From: Celerinatantimonas sp046054165
GTDB lineage: Bacteria; Pseudomonadota; Gammaproteobacteria; Enterobacterales; Celerinatantimonadaceae
Direction of reading: 5' to 3'
Assembly (NCBI RefSeq): GCF_046054165.1
Contig: NZ_JBFNXK010000001.1
Coordinates: 62,001-126,000 of the forward strand
Length of the DNA stretch: 64,000 nt
Shown here piece after piece: positions 35,505-43,108 of the stretch. Every line of letters begins with the position of its first letter. Position 1 is the first letter of the stretch. The notes beneath the pieces were generated by a model, which did no database searches, was not told the DNA's origin, and worked only from the letters and a program-made list of their open reading frames with translations. A program made the translations under genes and the position numbers.

Positions 35505-35582
35505 TTAAAAATGCATGGCGCTACATTTTGGGTACCAAAATTCGTGACATGTATTTTTGTCAATTGCTGCGACTTGTTATGA
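35505..35582 (-). other. degenerate or truncated attC of cassette 2
   Basis: On the minus strand, four bases after the cassette gene stop, CATAACAAGTCGC fits the 5' half of an attC (R'' and L'' boxes). A hairpin ATTTTGG-TAC-CCAAAAT and TGTAGCGCC follow, but no GTTRRRY core ends the site before the REP repeat begins. It is probably an attC damaged by the adjoining repeat insertion. Confidence 0.45.
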
Positions 35583-35586
35583 GCCA

Positions 35587-35943
35587 TTACCACCCATCGA
35601 AAATTTGACTTATATTAGAAGACTGATATTTAACAGCCTGCATCAAATTATACATATTTTTTGTCTTTGGTATATCAAAGATAGAATTTCCGTAACTATC
35701 TACTAGATCCAATTGTGATTGAGTTTCCCAAAAATATTGGTGCTCATCTGTAAAATATTTATAAGTCTCTTCAAATAATCGAAATCGTTGATTATTAAAT
35801 GTTGTGAAATAAACAAAATCCACTCTACTTATTGAACTTTGTAAATAATTTGGTGCATCATCTCTTTCCCAGTTAATTTTATTATACTGAGTTAATTCAG
35901 TTAGCTTATCTACAAGTAATATCCAGTCTCTAACAGTTTTCAT
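35587..35943 (-). CDS. integron cassette 2, second gene: unknown soluble protein
   Basis: A 118-residue protein from ATG 35941-35943 with GGAAAT upstream, one base after the preceding stop. It has W-x(4)-D-K-L-T-E-L-T, K-I-N-W, the aromatic-rich R-F-R-L-F-E-E-T-Y-K-Y-F-T-D-E-H-Q-Y-F-W-E, and a final A-V-K-Y-Q-S-S-N-I. I recall this pattern from unnamed proteins in integron cassettes and near toxin or defence genes, but have no function for it. No membrane segment or signal. AT-rich. It probably works with the membrane protein encoded just upstream, since one cassette carries both. Confidence 0.75.
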   Translation of the reverse strand: MKTVRDWILLVDKLTELTQYNKINWERDDAPNYLQSSISRVDFVYFTTFNNQRFRLFEETYKYFTDEHQYFWETQSQLDLVDSYGNSIFDIPKTKNMYNLMQAVKYQSSNISQIFDGW

Positions 35944-35944
35944 T

Positions 35945-36421
35945 TTAATTTCCAACAACTAATTCAGATTTAACATTACTAATTTCTTCTACAATTATAT
36001 TTATCAAAGAGTATATTTCACGAGCATTTTTTTCTGGGGGTATCGGAGAGGACGACTTTCCCCAATACGTCTCTAAAAATACCTCTATTTTAGAAATAGC
36101 ATTAACAATATCATGTTCTAAGTCACCTTTAGCACCTTTTTTCAATGCTCTTAATTTAACTTTAACTTTAGTTAATATTTCAGTAATATCATCAATACTT
36201 GCAGTATACGTTCCTAGCAATTTAGATAATTCTGATGATAGCTTTTGTAATAAATCTCCTTGAATATCAACTCTAGCTCTAAACATAAAACTCTTTTTTA
36301 GGCGCTTAATAAGGATTAATGTGAATATGGATATGAAAAATCCTATAATTGAAGCCCAACTCCCATAATCAGATAGAGATAATGCCTTAATAGGTTCCCA
36401 AAGTTGTATAAATAATTCCAA
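35945..36421 (-). CDS. integron cassette 2, first gene: unknown membrane-anchored helical protein
   Basis: A 158-residue protein from a TTG start (36419-36421) with AAGAG upstream. One membrane helix spans residues about 20-38 (G-S-W-A-S-I-I-G-F-F-I-S-I-F-T-L-I-L-I), followed by a basic stop (K-R-L-K-K) and about 115 residues predicted mostly helical, with a lysine-rich coiled-coil part (V-K-V-K-L-R-A-L-K-K-G-A-K-G-D). The topology (short outside end, cytosolic helical domain) fits membrane-tethered sensors or effectors in defence modules. I recognise no family. It shares cassette 2 with the soluble protein downstream. Confidence 0.72.
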   Translation of the reverse strand: MELFIQLWEPIKALSLSDYGSWASIIGFFISIFTLILIKRLKKSFMFRARVDIQGDLLQKLSSELSKLLGTYTASIDDITEILTKVKVKLRALKKGAKGDLEHDIVNAISKIEVFLETYWGKSSSPIPPEKNAREIYSLINIIVEEISNVKSELVVGN

Positions 36422-36489
36422 TTTCTCTTACCTTATAGTTTGATAAATATTAATGTAAACCGCACCTTGAATCGATGATAATTTTTGGC

Positions 36490-36560
36490 TCATAACGCCG
36501 CGCTCTGCGGCAAACTTGTAGCGCAGCGGAAAGTTTGTCCGACAGCAGCGCTTTGTTAGA
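36490..36560 (-). other. attC recombination site of cassette 1
   Basis: On the minus strand, directly after the stop of the SH3 protein, the site runs from TCTAACA to GTTATGA, about 71 bases. The arms CGC..TGC..GG-ACAAACTTTCC and CAAGTTTGCCGCAGAGCGCGGCGTT pair imperfectly, leaving unpaired bases as in attC sites that fold on the bottom strand for IntI. The crossover would be at the GTT of GTTATG (36491-36496). Confidence 0.82.
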
Positions 36561-36561
36561 T

Positions 36562-37611
36562 TTATTTAAAGTAAGCTGTGTAACGTCTAGAGATCCAGCC
36601 CTGCTCAAGAACACCGTCAATTTCAACCTCAACTAGAAGCCATGACCGGTCGGATTTATCAATAACTTCGACCAATGTTCCAACCGGTAGCGTTGTGACT
36701 ATTTCAGATTTCATTCCTGGACTTTCTCTAAAGTTCAGGGTGTTAGCAGTAACAACACGAAACCCTTTTAGAGCAGCACGATCGAAATTTTCATTCGGCT
36801 CCTTAACAAAAGCTTTGGCCTCTGACGGCGTGGTTATAGAAACGGTCTCTTTTCTGCCCTCAATTACATTTGTCATTACATAAGCAGACAGGCAACTCAA
36901 AAAAACAGGAAGAAAATAAGTGTGGTACAAGTAAAGTAAAATTCTCTTTGTTTTTTCCGAGAGAGCATTAAAATCAGTTACCGAAGATATTTCTTCACTT
37001 ATTTCCGCATCTATTTCTATAAGAGATTCATCAATAGCTTTTGAAAAAGCCTTTTCAGGATAGAAAGCTAAAGCTGAGTTTTCAAAAAACGGCGAGTTTT
37101 CCAAGTTAGATAAGGCTTTAAATGATGCGAGATTGCTCAGCTGTGATATATGTTTAAACGCTTCCGATTGTTTCAAAGCAATTGATGCTAATTGACTTGA
37201 TACGGCCAGACTTTGAAGTTGCCTTGCCGTTTCAGATTGCTGGAATGCAATAGCAGACAATCGAGTCGATTCTGCAATAGATCTAAATGATTTCAATGCT
37301 TCTGATTCTTGCAATGCCAGTGCAGCAAAGCGACTTGAATCAGTTAACTCTCTGATAGTTCTCAAGGCATCTGACTCACGGAGTGCGAGCGAAGCCAACT
37401 TACTACTTTCTGCAACCATGCGCGCAGATTTCATCAGTTCCGACTCATTAAATGCTAACGAAGCCAACTTGGTAGATTCACTAAGCTTTCTGATTGAACA
37501 CATGGCTTCAGATTCTTGGAATACCAACGCAGCTATATTAGTCTGCTTTTGAAACCTTTGAATAGACTTCATCCAAGGAGGGTTGACTAGCCTCTCAAGC
37601 TCTTTATTCAT
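36562..37611 (-). CDS. integron cassette 1: 23-residue-repeat, membrane, SH3-like protein
   Basis: A 349-residue protein with an unusual plan. Residues about 40-160 hold five or six tandem 23-residue repeats with the consensus I-R-x-L-A-E-S-x-(K/R)-L-A-S-L-A-L-x-E-S-E-A-L-K. A non-repeat acidic segment follows, then one membrane helix at about 226-247, then a bacterial SH3 (SH3_3) domain at about 285-345 (T-A-N-T-L-N-F-R-E-S-P-G...V-G-T-L-V-E-V-I-D...W-L-L-V-E-V). The SH3 part lies after the membrane segment and would face the periplasm if the repeats are cytosolic. As first cassette after attI it should be the best expressed. Function unknown. Confidence 0.78.
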   Translation of the reverse strand: MNKELERLVNPPWMKSIQRFQKQTNIAALVFQESEAMCSIRKLSESTKLASLAFNESELMKSARMVAESSKLASLALRESDALRTIRELTDSSRFAALALQESEALKSFRSIAESTRLSAIAFQQSETARQLQSLAVSSQLASIALKQSEAFKHISQLSNLASFKALSNLENSPFFENSALAFYPEKAFSKAIDESLIEIDAEISEEISSVTDFNALSEKTKRILLYLYHTYFLPVFLSCLSAYVMTNVIEGRKETVSITTPSEAKAFVKEPNENFDRAALKGFRVVTANTLNFRESPGMKSEIVTTLPVGTLVEVIDKSDRSWLLVEVEIDGVLEQGWISRRYTAYFK

Positions 37612-37648
37612 ACTTTATACGTTGCTCATTCCTAGTTAGCACACAAAA

Positions 37649-37656
37649 ATCTAACA
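37649..37656 (-). other. attI/cassette junction
   Basis: The minus strand reads ATGTTAGATT here, fitting the G-TTRRRY crossover where attI meets the first cassette. A second GTTAG-like motif lies at 37635-37640 on the plus strand. The exact attI extent cannot be set without a related empty site. Confidence 0.5.
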
Positions 37657-37922
37657 TTTGTATATCACGCACGCTCAAAAACTACCCGCACACTTTTATC
37701 CAATAAGTCGCTAACTCATTCTATTTCAATAGAATAAATGATTTTTTTAAAATCATCCTGAGTGACAAAACGCGCACGCGCAATATCTCCCCTGATTGTG
37801 CGTAATAACTCCCCCAAATAAAAAATAACTTATTGATTTAAATTTATTTTTTAAAAACTGATGAAAATAAAGTGTGCATCATGTGCTACAAAATGTGCTT
37901 GATTTCTCATGCATAAAGATAA
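37657..37922. promoter_or_regulatory. intergenic attI/Pc region of the integron
   Basis: The 350 bases between cassette 1 and intI should contain attI and the cassette promoter reading left. A weak candidate on the minus strand is TTGAAA (37722-37727) with a TTATTG/TATTGG-like -10 about 17-18 bases on. Two palindromes are seen: TTCTATTTCAATAGAA (37719-37734) and ATGATTTTTTTAAAATCAT (37738-37756). The base composition is AT-rich. Confidence 0.35.
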
Positions 37923-37924
37923 TA

Positions 37925-37940
37925 CTGTATGTATATACAG
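37925..37940 (+). promoter_or_regulatory. LexA (SOS) box before intI
   Basis: CTGTATGTATATACAG is an excellent LexA site with TA/TA extensions (TACTGTAT...ATACAGTA, 37923-37942), ending 23 bases before the intI ATG. SOS control of integron integrases is established for Vibrio and mobile integrons. Outer arms GATAA and TTATC make a nested palindrome like that at the RAYT promoters. Confidence 0.88.
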
Positions 37941-37963
37941 TATTTTATCAGTGAGAGATTTCA

Positions 37964-38920
37964 ATGGATCATAGCCCATTTTTAGAAGATATCCGGCAAA
38001 ACATCCGGCTTCGCGGATATAGTATTCGTACCGAAAAAAGCTACCTATACTGGATCAAAGCTTTTATTTTATTCAAAAATAAGACCCATCCTTCACTTAT
38101 GGGCGCACCTGAAGTCACTCAATTTCTCTCTTTTTTGGCTAACCAACGACATGTGGCGGTTAACACCCAAAAAGTGGCTTTAAATGCATTAGCTTTTCTT
38201 TATCAAAAATATCTTCATCAAAATTTAGGGGATCTCGGTTTCTCTTTAGCAACGAAACAACGTCAATTACCTGTGGTACTGACGCCTGAAGAAGTCAGTC
38301 GAATCCTATCCCTTCTTTCACCAGAGCCTGCGTTAATTATTCGGATCCTATACGGTAGCGGCCTTCGAATTAGTGAATGTCTACGCTTAAGAGTACAAGA
38401 CGTTGATCTCGATAAATTATCCATAACAGTCCGTGATGGTAAAGGACGTCAAGATCGACAAACGTTATTAAGCCACCAATGCTCCCAGCAGTTAAAAGCT
38501 CGGCTCAATCAAGTACTGGCCATGCAAAAATCCGACAATCAAAACGGGATTGGACCATCGCTACCCGGTATATTAAGTCATAAGTATCCAAATGCATTTC
38601 GCCAGCCCGGTTGGATGTTTTGGTTCCCCAGCCAAACTGTTTGCACACACCCCATCACCGGCGAGGCCTGTCGGCATCATTTGCACAGTTCATCGATTAG
38701 AAGAGCCCTATCGGCAGCGGTTCAACAGGCTGGTTTATTTAAGAAGGTTAGTTGCCATACTTTTCGTCACTCATTTGCTACGCAACTTTTAGCGACGGGA
38801 GCAGATATTCGAACCGTTCAAGAATTACTCGGTCATAACGATGTGAAAACGACTCAAATCTATACTCATGTGTTAGGTCAACACTATGCCGGAGTTATGA
38901 GCCCTGCGGATCGGCTTTAG
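37964..38920 (+). CDS. intI: integron integrase IntI
   Basis: A 318-residue tyrosine recombinase with all catalytic residues: Arg135 (G-S-G-L-R-I-S-E-C), Lys160, His265 and Arg268 (C-H-T-F-R-H-S-F), His291 (L-L-G-H-N-D), Tyr300 (T-T-Q-I-Y-T-H-V). The IntI-specific insert is present near 200-222 (L-P-G-I-L-S-H-K-Y-P-N-A..W-M-F-W-F-P-S), which phage and Xer recombinases lack. Length is normal, so it is probably active. It is divergent from the cassettes as required, and a LexA box covers its promoter. It recombines folded attC with attI. Confidence 0.96.
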   Translation: MDHSPFLEDIRQNIRLRGYSIRTEKSYLYWIKAFILFKNKTHPSLMGAPEVTQFLSFLANQRHVAVNTQKVALNALAFLYQKYLHQNLGDLGFSLATKQRQLPVVLTPEEVSRILSLLSPEPALIIRILYGSGLRISECLRLRVQDVDLDKLSITVRDGKGRQDRQTLLSHQCSQQLKARLNQVLAMQKSDNQNGIGPSLPGILSHKYPNAFRQPGWMFWFPSQTVCTHPITGEACRHHLHSSSIRRALSAAVQQAGLFKKVSCHTFRHSFATQLLATGADIRTVQELLGHNDVKTTQIYTHVLGQHYAGVMSPADRL

Positions 38921-39194
38921 CAAGCACGCTACCGCCCCAAGAATGCTCACCGCATCCCTGTAGTTTCAACTTAAACAGGCTGTCATGTTTCAACCATGAG
39001 CACAAAATAACTGCCACTGCTGATATTTTCCATTCTAATTAAATTGATAATCAATGCTAGCTTAACGAGTCGATTTTTTGATGAAAATCAGACGGCTGAA
39101 TCATTTACTGAATTGGCTTAATACAAAGGTATGAGATAAATAATGCTTGTGAATCGTTATTTACGAAATCGAGGGATTTTAAAGGGAATAAAAG

Positions 39195-39271
39195 TGGCGC
39201 ACCCTGCAGGATTCGAACCTGCGACCCCATGCTTAGAAGGCACGTGCTCTATCCAACTGAGCTAAGGGTGC
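39195..39271 (-). tRNA. tRNA-Arg (anticodon UCU)
   Basis: The minus strand folds as a 77-nt tRNA: acceptor GCACCCT/AGGGTGC, D arm GCTC..GAGC, anticodon arm CGTGC-CTTCTAA-GCATG with TCT at 34-36, T arm GCAGG-TTCGAAT-CCTGC, discriminator G and an encoded CCA. Decodes AGA (and AGG by wobble). It lies between intI and folD; this tRNA-folD pair is a known insertion site for elements in enterobacteria (argU). Confidence 0.96.
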
Positions 39272-39557
39272 ATTTTTGAGTGGCTGAAGCGCGTATGATT
39301 ATACTCTGTCCCCAACCAACGACGCCGAATATTACTGAGATGTCACCGTAGCGTCAAATACTTTTGTCCAAATGCCACACCAATGACTAATTATTCATCA
39401 CCTGGCCTCTCAATACTTCATTACGATTTATATCCGGAACATTTTTATTGATAAAACAACTGTTTTTAATTGATGCACCAAAATCAATCTAGCCCAGTCG
39501 TTCCTTTTCTGCGACAATATCGCCACTGAATTCATAACCCCCCAAGCTAAATAGTTT

Positions 39558-40418
39558 ATGTCTGCTCAGATTATTGATGGAAAACAAATCGCTCAATCGC
39601 TGCGAACTGAAGTGGCTAGCAAAGTGGCTCAGCGCCAGCAAAAAGGACTTCGCGCTCCCGGATTAGCTGTAATCTTAGTGGGTGAAGATCCCGCGTCTCA
39701 GGTTTATGTCGGTAGCAAACGCCGTGCTTGTGATGAAGTTGGTTTTATCTCTCGCTCTTATGATTTACCCGTTACAACCTCACAACAAGAGTTATTTGAG
39801 CTGATTGATCAGCTGAATAATGACGATGAAGTCGATGGTATTTTAGTACAGCTGCCGCTCCCCGATTCGATTGATGAAACACAGGTGATCGAGCGGATTC
39901 GTCCGGATAAAGATGTCGATGGTTTCCACCCTTATAATATCGGCCGGTTGGCACAGCGTATTCCTGCGCTTCGCCCTTGTACTCCAAAAGGGATTATGAC
40001 GCTGGTTCAATCTACGGGTGTCGATACCTACGGGATGCATGCGGTGATCGTCGGTGCTTCCAATATTGTGGGTCGCCCGATGACATTAGAACTATTGCTG
40101 GCCGGTTGCACGACAACAACGTGTCACCGCTTTACGAAAGATTTAGAAAGCGAAGTTCGCCGCGCGGATCTATTGATCGTCGCGATTGGGAAATCCCAGT
40201 TTATTCCCGGTAAATGGATTAAAGATGGCGCCATTGTGATCGATGTCGGCATTAACCGTCTGGGATCCGGCAAACTGGTCGGTGATGTCGAGTTTGATAT
40301 TGCCAGCCAGCATGCCAGCTGGATCACACCGGTCCCCGGTGGGGTTGGCCCAATGACCGTCGCTAGCTTAATTGAAAATACTCTGGAAGCCTGCGAAAAG
40401 TATCACGATCCTCAATAA
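39558..40418 (+). CDS. folD: methylenetetrahydrofolate dehydrogenase/cyclohydrolase FolD
   Basis: A 286-residue bifunctional enzyme interconverting 5,10-methylene-, methenyl- and 10-formyl-tetrahydrofolate with NADP. Tyr50 and Lys54 of the active site are in S-Q-V-Y-V-G-S-K-R-R. The other signatures are D-G-I-L-V-Q-L-P-L-P, the nucleotide loop G-A-S-N-I-V-G-R-P-M, and P-G-G-V-G-P-M-T near the end. Length is standard. A terminator follows, convergent with dsbD. Confidence 0.97.
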   Translation: MSAQIIDGKQIAQSLRTEVASKVAQRQQKGLRAPGLAVILVGEDPASQVYVGSKRRACDEVGFISRSYDLPVTTSQQELFELIDQLNNDDEVDGILVQLPLPDSIDETQVIERIRPDKDVDGFHPYNIGRLAQRIPALRPCTPKGIMTLVQSTGVDTYGMHAVIVGASNIVGRPMTLELLLAGCTTTTCHRFTKDLESEVRRADLLIVAIGKSQFIPGKWIKDGAIVIDVGINRLGSGKLVGDVEFDIASQHASWITPVPGGVGPMTVASLIENTLEACEKYHDPQ

Positions 40419-40427
40419 GCTCATTTT

Positions 40428-40456
40428 AAGGTGATTGTCTTTGATGCAATCACCTT
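40428..40456 (+). terminator. intrinsic terminator after folD
   Basis: AAGGTGATTG and CAATCACCTT pair perfectly (10 bp) around a 9-base loop, then TTTG. Ten bases after the stop. Confidence 0.82.
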
Positions 40457-40510
40457 TTGTTGCTCTATAGGCTATTTCTCGGCAGTTAACTCCCCTCTCA
40501 CAACGATTTT

Positions 40511-42283
40511 TTAAAGCGACCTCTCATTCAAACTTGCCGCATTGCTTGTAAGCTGTTCAGATAATGCTAAAGGTGAGATATAACCAGCGACCTGTTTCTC
40601 AGGCTCCAGATTCCCCGTTGCCGATATAAAAATTAGTGTGGGTAAACCGATCACCCGATAGCGGGCTAACAGCGTCTGTTGTTCAGGGCTCATCTCGGTC
40701 ACATCGACTTTAATGACCGTCACCGATTTGAGCGTTTGTATCAGAGCGGGATCCGTCCAGGTATGTTGATCCAGTTCCCGACAAGCCACACACCAGTCGG
40801 CATAAAAATCGAGGATCACCGGGGCATTTGCAAGCCGGGCTTGGCTCAGGTGAGTATCCAGTTCATGGCTTTGACTCACACGGTAATCAATCGCACTCGG
40901 CTGTGGCCCGGAGCGGCTAAAAGGAAGCTGCGCAGCAAAAAGATGCATCCCCAACACGAATATGCCAAGGCTTACGACAGCGGCCACAAGGCGCCGCATT
41001 TTTCGCAAGGAAGATAGCACTAAATAACTGAGCCAGCCCAACACCATACTGCCCAGCAGCAACCAGAGGGCATTGACCCAACTGACGGGCCAAATCCGTG
41101 CCATCAATAAAATAGGTAAACTGAGTAGTGCCAATCCCAGAGCGGTTTGCACCGGCTGCATCCAATGCCCGGCCCGAGGCAATAAGGCTCGCCCTCCGAC
41201 AGCAGCGATAAGCAAGGGGATCCCCATCCCTACAGCCAGCAGATATAACGCAATAACACCGTTCAACCACTGACCACTTTGCAAAATAAACAACAAAATA
41301 CCAGAGAGTGGTACACTGGTGCATGGCGAGCTGATCATCCCTGAGAGTGCGCCCATCAGCAATAAGTTCAACCACCGCGGATAATGCAGCCGTTGGCTCA
41401 ATTGCGCCCATTGCGTTTGCAACCCAACCGGTAAACTCAGCGAATACCAGCCGAACATGGCTCCTGCCATCGCTATCACCCAAAGGCTCATCACGCCGAT
41501 CACGACGGGTGATTGCAGCAGGCTCTGAAAGGCCATTCCAACAAGTCCTGCGATAAGGGCCAAAACGGTATACGTGAGCGCCATCCCCTGCACATAAAGC
41601 AGAGCACCCCAAAAACTATGTGCGTGTGACGCTTTATTCTCAGCCCAAATAGAGGCAATCACCAGCGGATAGATCGGCAATACACAAGGAGTAAACGCAA
41701 GTCCCATTCCCAGCACAATCATCAGTGCGAGGCTCCACCAATACTGGGCTAAATAGTTGGCAATCCACTGGCCACTATAATGTGATGCCGTCGTTTTAGA
41801 TGTCGATGGCTGAACAAATTGCCCCCCTTGCTTCAGGTTGGCATTCACCTGAAAAGTTTGGGTGTGCGGCGGATAACAAAAGCCAGAGAACGCACAGCCC
41901 CGATACTCAATGCTGATCAAATCACCGGCATGAGCCTCGGCACCGACATGTAATAACAAACCATGAGTATAAATCGCAACATCACCGAAAATCGGGTCAT
42001 GATGGTGCTGTGCTGTGGGGAAGTTTATTGGCAATTCATGATCGTGATAACGAACTTTAATTTGGTCCCGATACAGATAAAAACCGGGGTGAATTTGCCA
42101 GTTCAGCGTCAACTGAGCATCGTGATAGACCCCGTCCAGTTGGAAAACCTGGCTCACCGGTAGCACCGACGTAACCGGGCGATTTGGCTCGACAACCGTA
42201 GCTTGGGTTACGCAAGAGCATAGCAGCGTCATCATCAGCATCAGGTGATAACATCGTGCGATGATCTTACGCTGCTCTATCAC
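40511..42283 (-). CDS. dsbD: thiol:disulfide interchange protein DsbD
   Basis: A 590-residue three-part electron carrier: signal and periplasmic N-domain with Cys pair in Y-R-G-C-A-F-S-G-F-C-Y; a CcdA-like eight-helix membrane domain with Cys in F-T-P-C-V-L-P and S-S-P-C-T-S-V-P; and a C-terminal thioredoxin domain with Cys498-V-A-Cys501. It passes electrons from cytosolic thioredoxin to periplasmic thiol proteins. It lies 15 bases after the FMN-binding lipoprotein gene as the last gene of the iron operon, so it likely reduces the operon's TlpA-like thioredoxin. In other genomes dsbD is usually elsewhere (near cutA), so its place here is worth noting. Confidence 0.93.
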   Translation of the reverse strand: MIEQRKIIARCYHLMLMMTLLCSCVTQATVVEPNRPVTSVLPVSQVFQLDGVYHDAQLTLNWQIHPGFYLYRDQIKVRYHDHELPINFPTAQHHHDPIFGDVAIYTHGLLLHVGAEAHAGDLISIEYRGCAFSGFCYPPHTQTFQVNANLKQGGQFVQPSTSKTTASHYSGQWIANYLAQYWWSLALMIVLGMGLAFTPCVLPIYPLVIASIWAENKASHAHSFWGALLYVQGMALTYTVLALIAGLVGMAFQSLLQSPVVIGVMSLWVIAMAGAMFGWYSLSLPVGLQTQWAQLSQRLHYPRWLNLLLMGALSGMISSPCTSVPLSGILLFILQSGQWLNGVIALYLLAVGMGIPLLIAAVGGRALLPRAGHWMQPVQTALGLALLSLPILLMARIWPVSWVNALWLLLGSMVLGWLSYLVLSSLRKMRRLVAAVVSLGIFVLGMHLFAAQLPFSRSGPQPSAIDYRVSQSHELDTHLSQARLANAPVILDFYADWCVACRELDQHTWTDPALIQTLKSVTVIKVDVTEMSPEQQTLLARYRVIGLPTLIFISATGNLEPEKQVAGYISPLALSEQLTSNAASLNERSL

Positions 42284-42298
42284 TAGCTCGGACCGCAG

Positions 42299-43099
42299 TT
42301 ACTGTTTGGTGTATTGGTATTGCAGAAGTGTTAGCAACGGTCCATACCCCTGATTGCCACACCAGTAGTTGATGAGATTCTGCACGCCACGGCTGGTATG
42401 GGTTGCGCCGGAGATACCATCAACACTGTAATCATCCTGCTGTTCGCCCCCTTTGGTTAGGCGAAAGTCAGGCTGTCCTGACTTAAAGATCGACTTCCCG
42501 GCAAATTTTGCAGCCCACTGCTGATTGGTCATCACCTGTCCTCCCAACGCGGGCGTTTCGGCATTTTGATAAAAACCAATGCGAGTGATCTTGAGGGTAT
42601 GAAGATCGAGTGCCAGATAGCCATAGAGCATATCAAAATAGCCCATGCCCCGGATTGGCAAAACAATCTCGGAGTAGTCGCCGGATGCAGCTTTAACTAA
42701 ATAAACTTTGGCAATTTTTTCTTGCTCTTTTAAGCCCGCCAGATTGGCTTTAGGATCCAGAGCATGCGGCTGAATCAGGCCTTGTTGCGATAGCTGTTGA
42801 TACTTTGCAATCGCACTGTCATCTGTAATTAAGCTATCGTTATCCAAATTCACCCACTGCGTCGTTATGCGTGCTTTGAGCGTATCTGACAAGTTCCCCT
42901 GCACCGATAAACCGGCTGTTTCGGCTAAAACACGCTGCGGATCGCGTTTTACCGTTTTGTTTTCGTTTTCATGGCGGCCGCTAATTTTATCGCGCAGGGC
43001 CTGAATTTTTGCATCCTCTTTGGGATTATGATCAAAACAACCGCTCAGAAGCAGTGTTGTCGAAAGTACTGCACAAAGCAGTTTGGCTGAATACGTCAT
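42299..43099 (-). CDS. NqrC-like FMN-binding lipoprotein
   Basis: A protein of 266 residues from ATG 43099. Residues 1-21 are a lipoprotein signal (L-L-L-S-G-C). The body is the FMN_bind/NqrC fold: I-V-L-P-I-R-G-M-G-Y-F-D-M-L-Y-G-Y-L-A near 147-165, A-E-T-P-A-L-G-G-Q-V near 180, and the flavinylation motif D-G-I-S-G-A-T-H-T-S near 227-236 where ApbE attaches FMN to Thr. NqrC itself has one membrane helix; here a lipid anchor replaces it. It sits in the iron operon between PCuAC and dsbD, so I infer an extracytoplasmic electron carrier or Fe(III) reductase. No apbE is in the window. Confidence 0.82.
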   Translation of the reverse strand: MTYSAKLLCAVLSTTLLLSGCFDHNPKEDAKIQALRDKISGRHENENKTVKRDPQRVLAETAGLSVQGNLSDTLKARITTQWVNLDNDSLITDDSAIAKYQQLSQQGLIQPHALDPKANLAGLKEQEKIAKVYLVKAASGDYSEIVLPIRGMGYFDMLYGYLALDLHTLKITRIGFYQNAETPALGGQVMTNQQWAAKFAGKSIFKSGQPDFRLTKGGEQQDDYSVDGISGATHTSRGVQNLINYWCGNQGYGPLLTLLQYQYTKQ

Positions 43100-43108
43100 C
43101 ACTAATTC

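Noticed and set aside
39195..39271. tRNA-Arg 3' end as attachment site of an integrated element
   Set aside because: I looked for a second copy of the tRNA 3' end around the island and saw none; the only recombinase nearby is IntI, which does not use tRNA sites.
40917..41612. 231-codon open frame on the minus strand within dsbD
   Set aside because: It lies entirely inside dsbD in another frame, has no ribosome site, and reads as Cys/Arg-rich shadow sequence.
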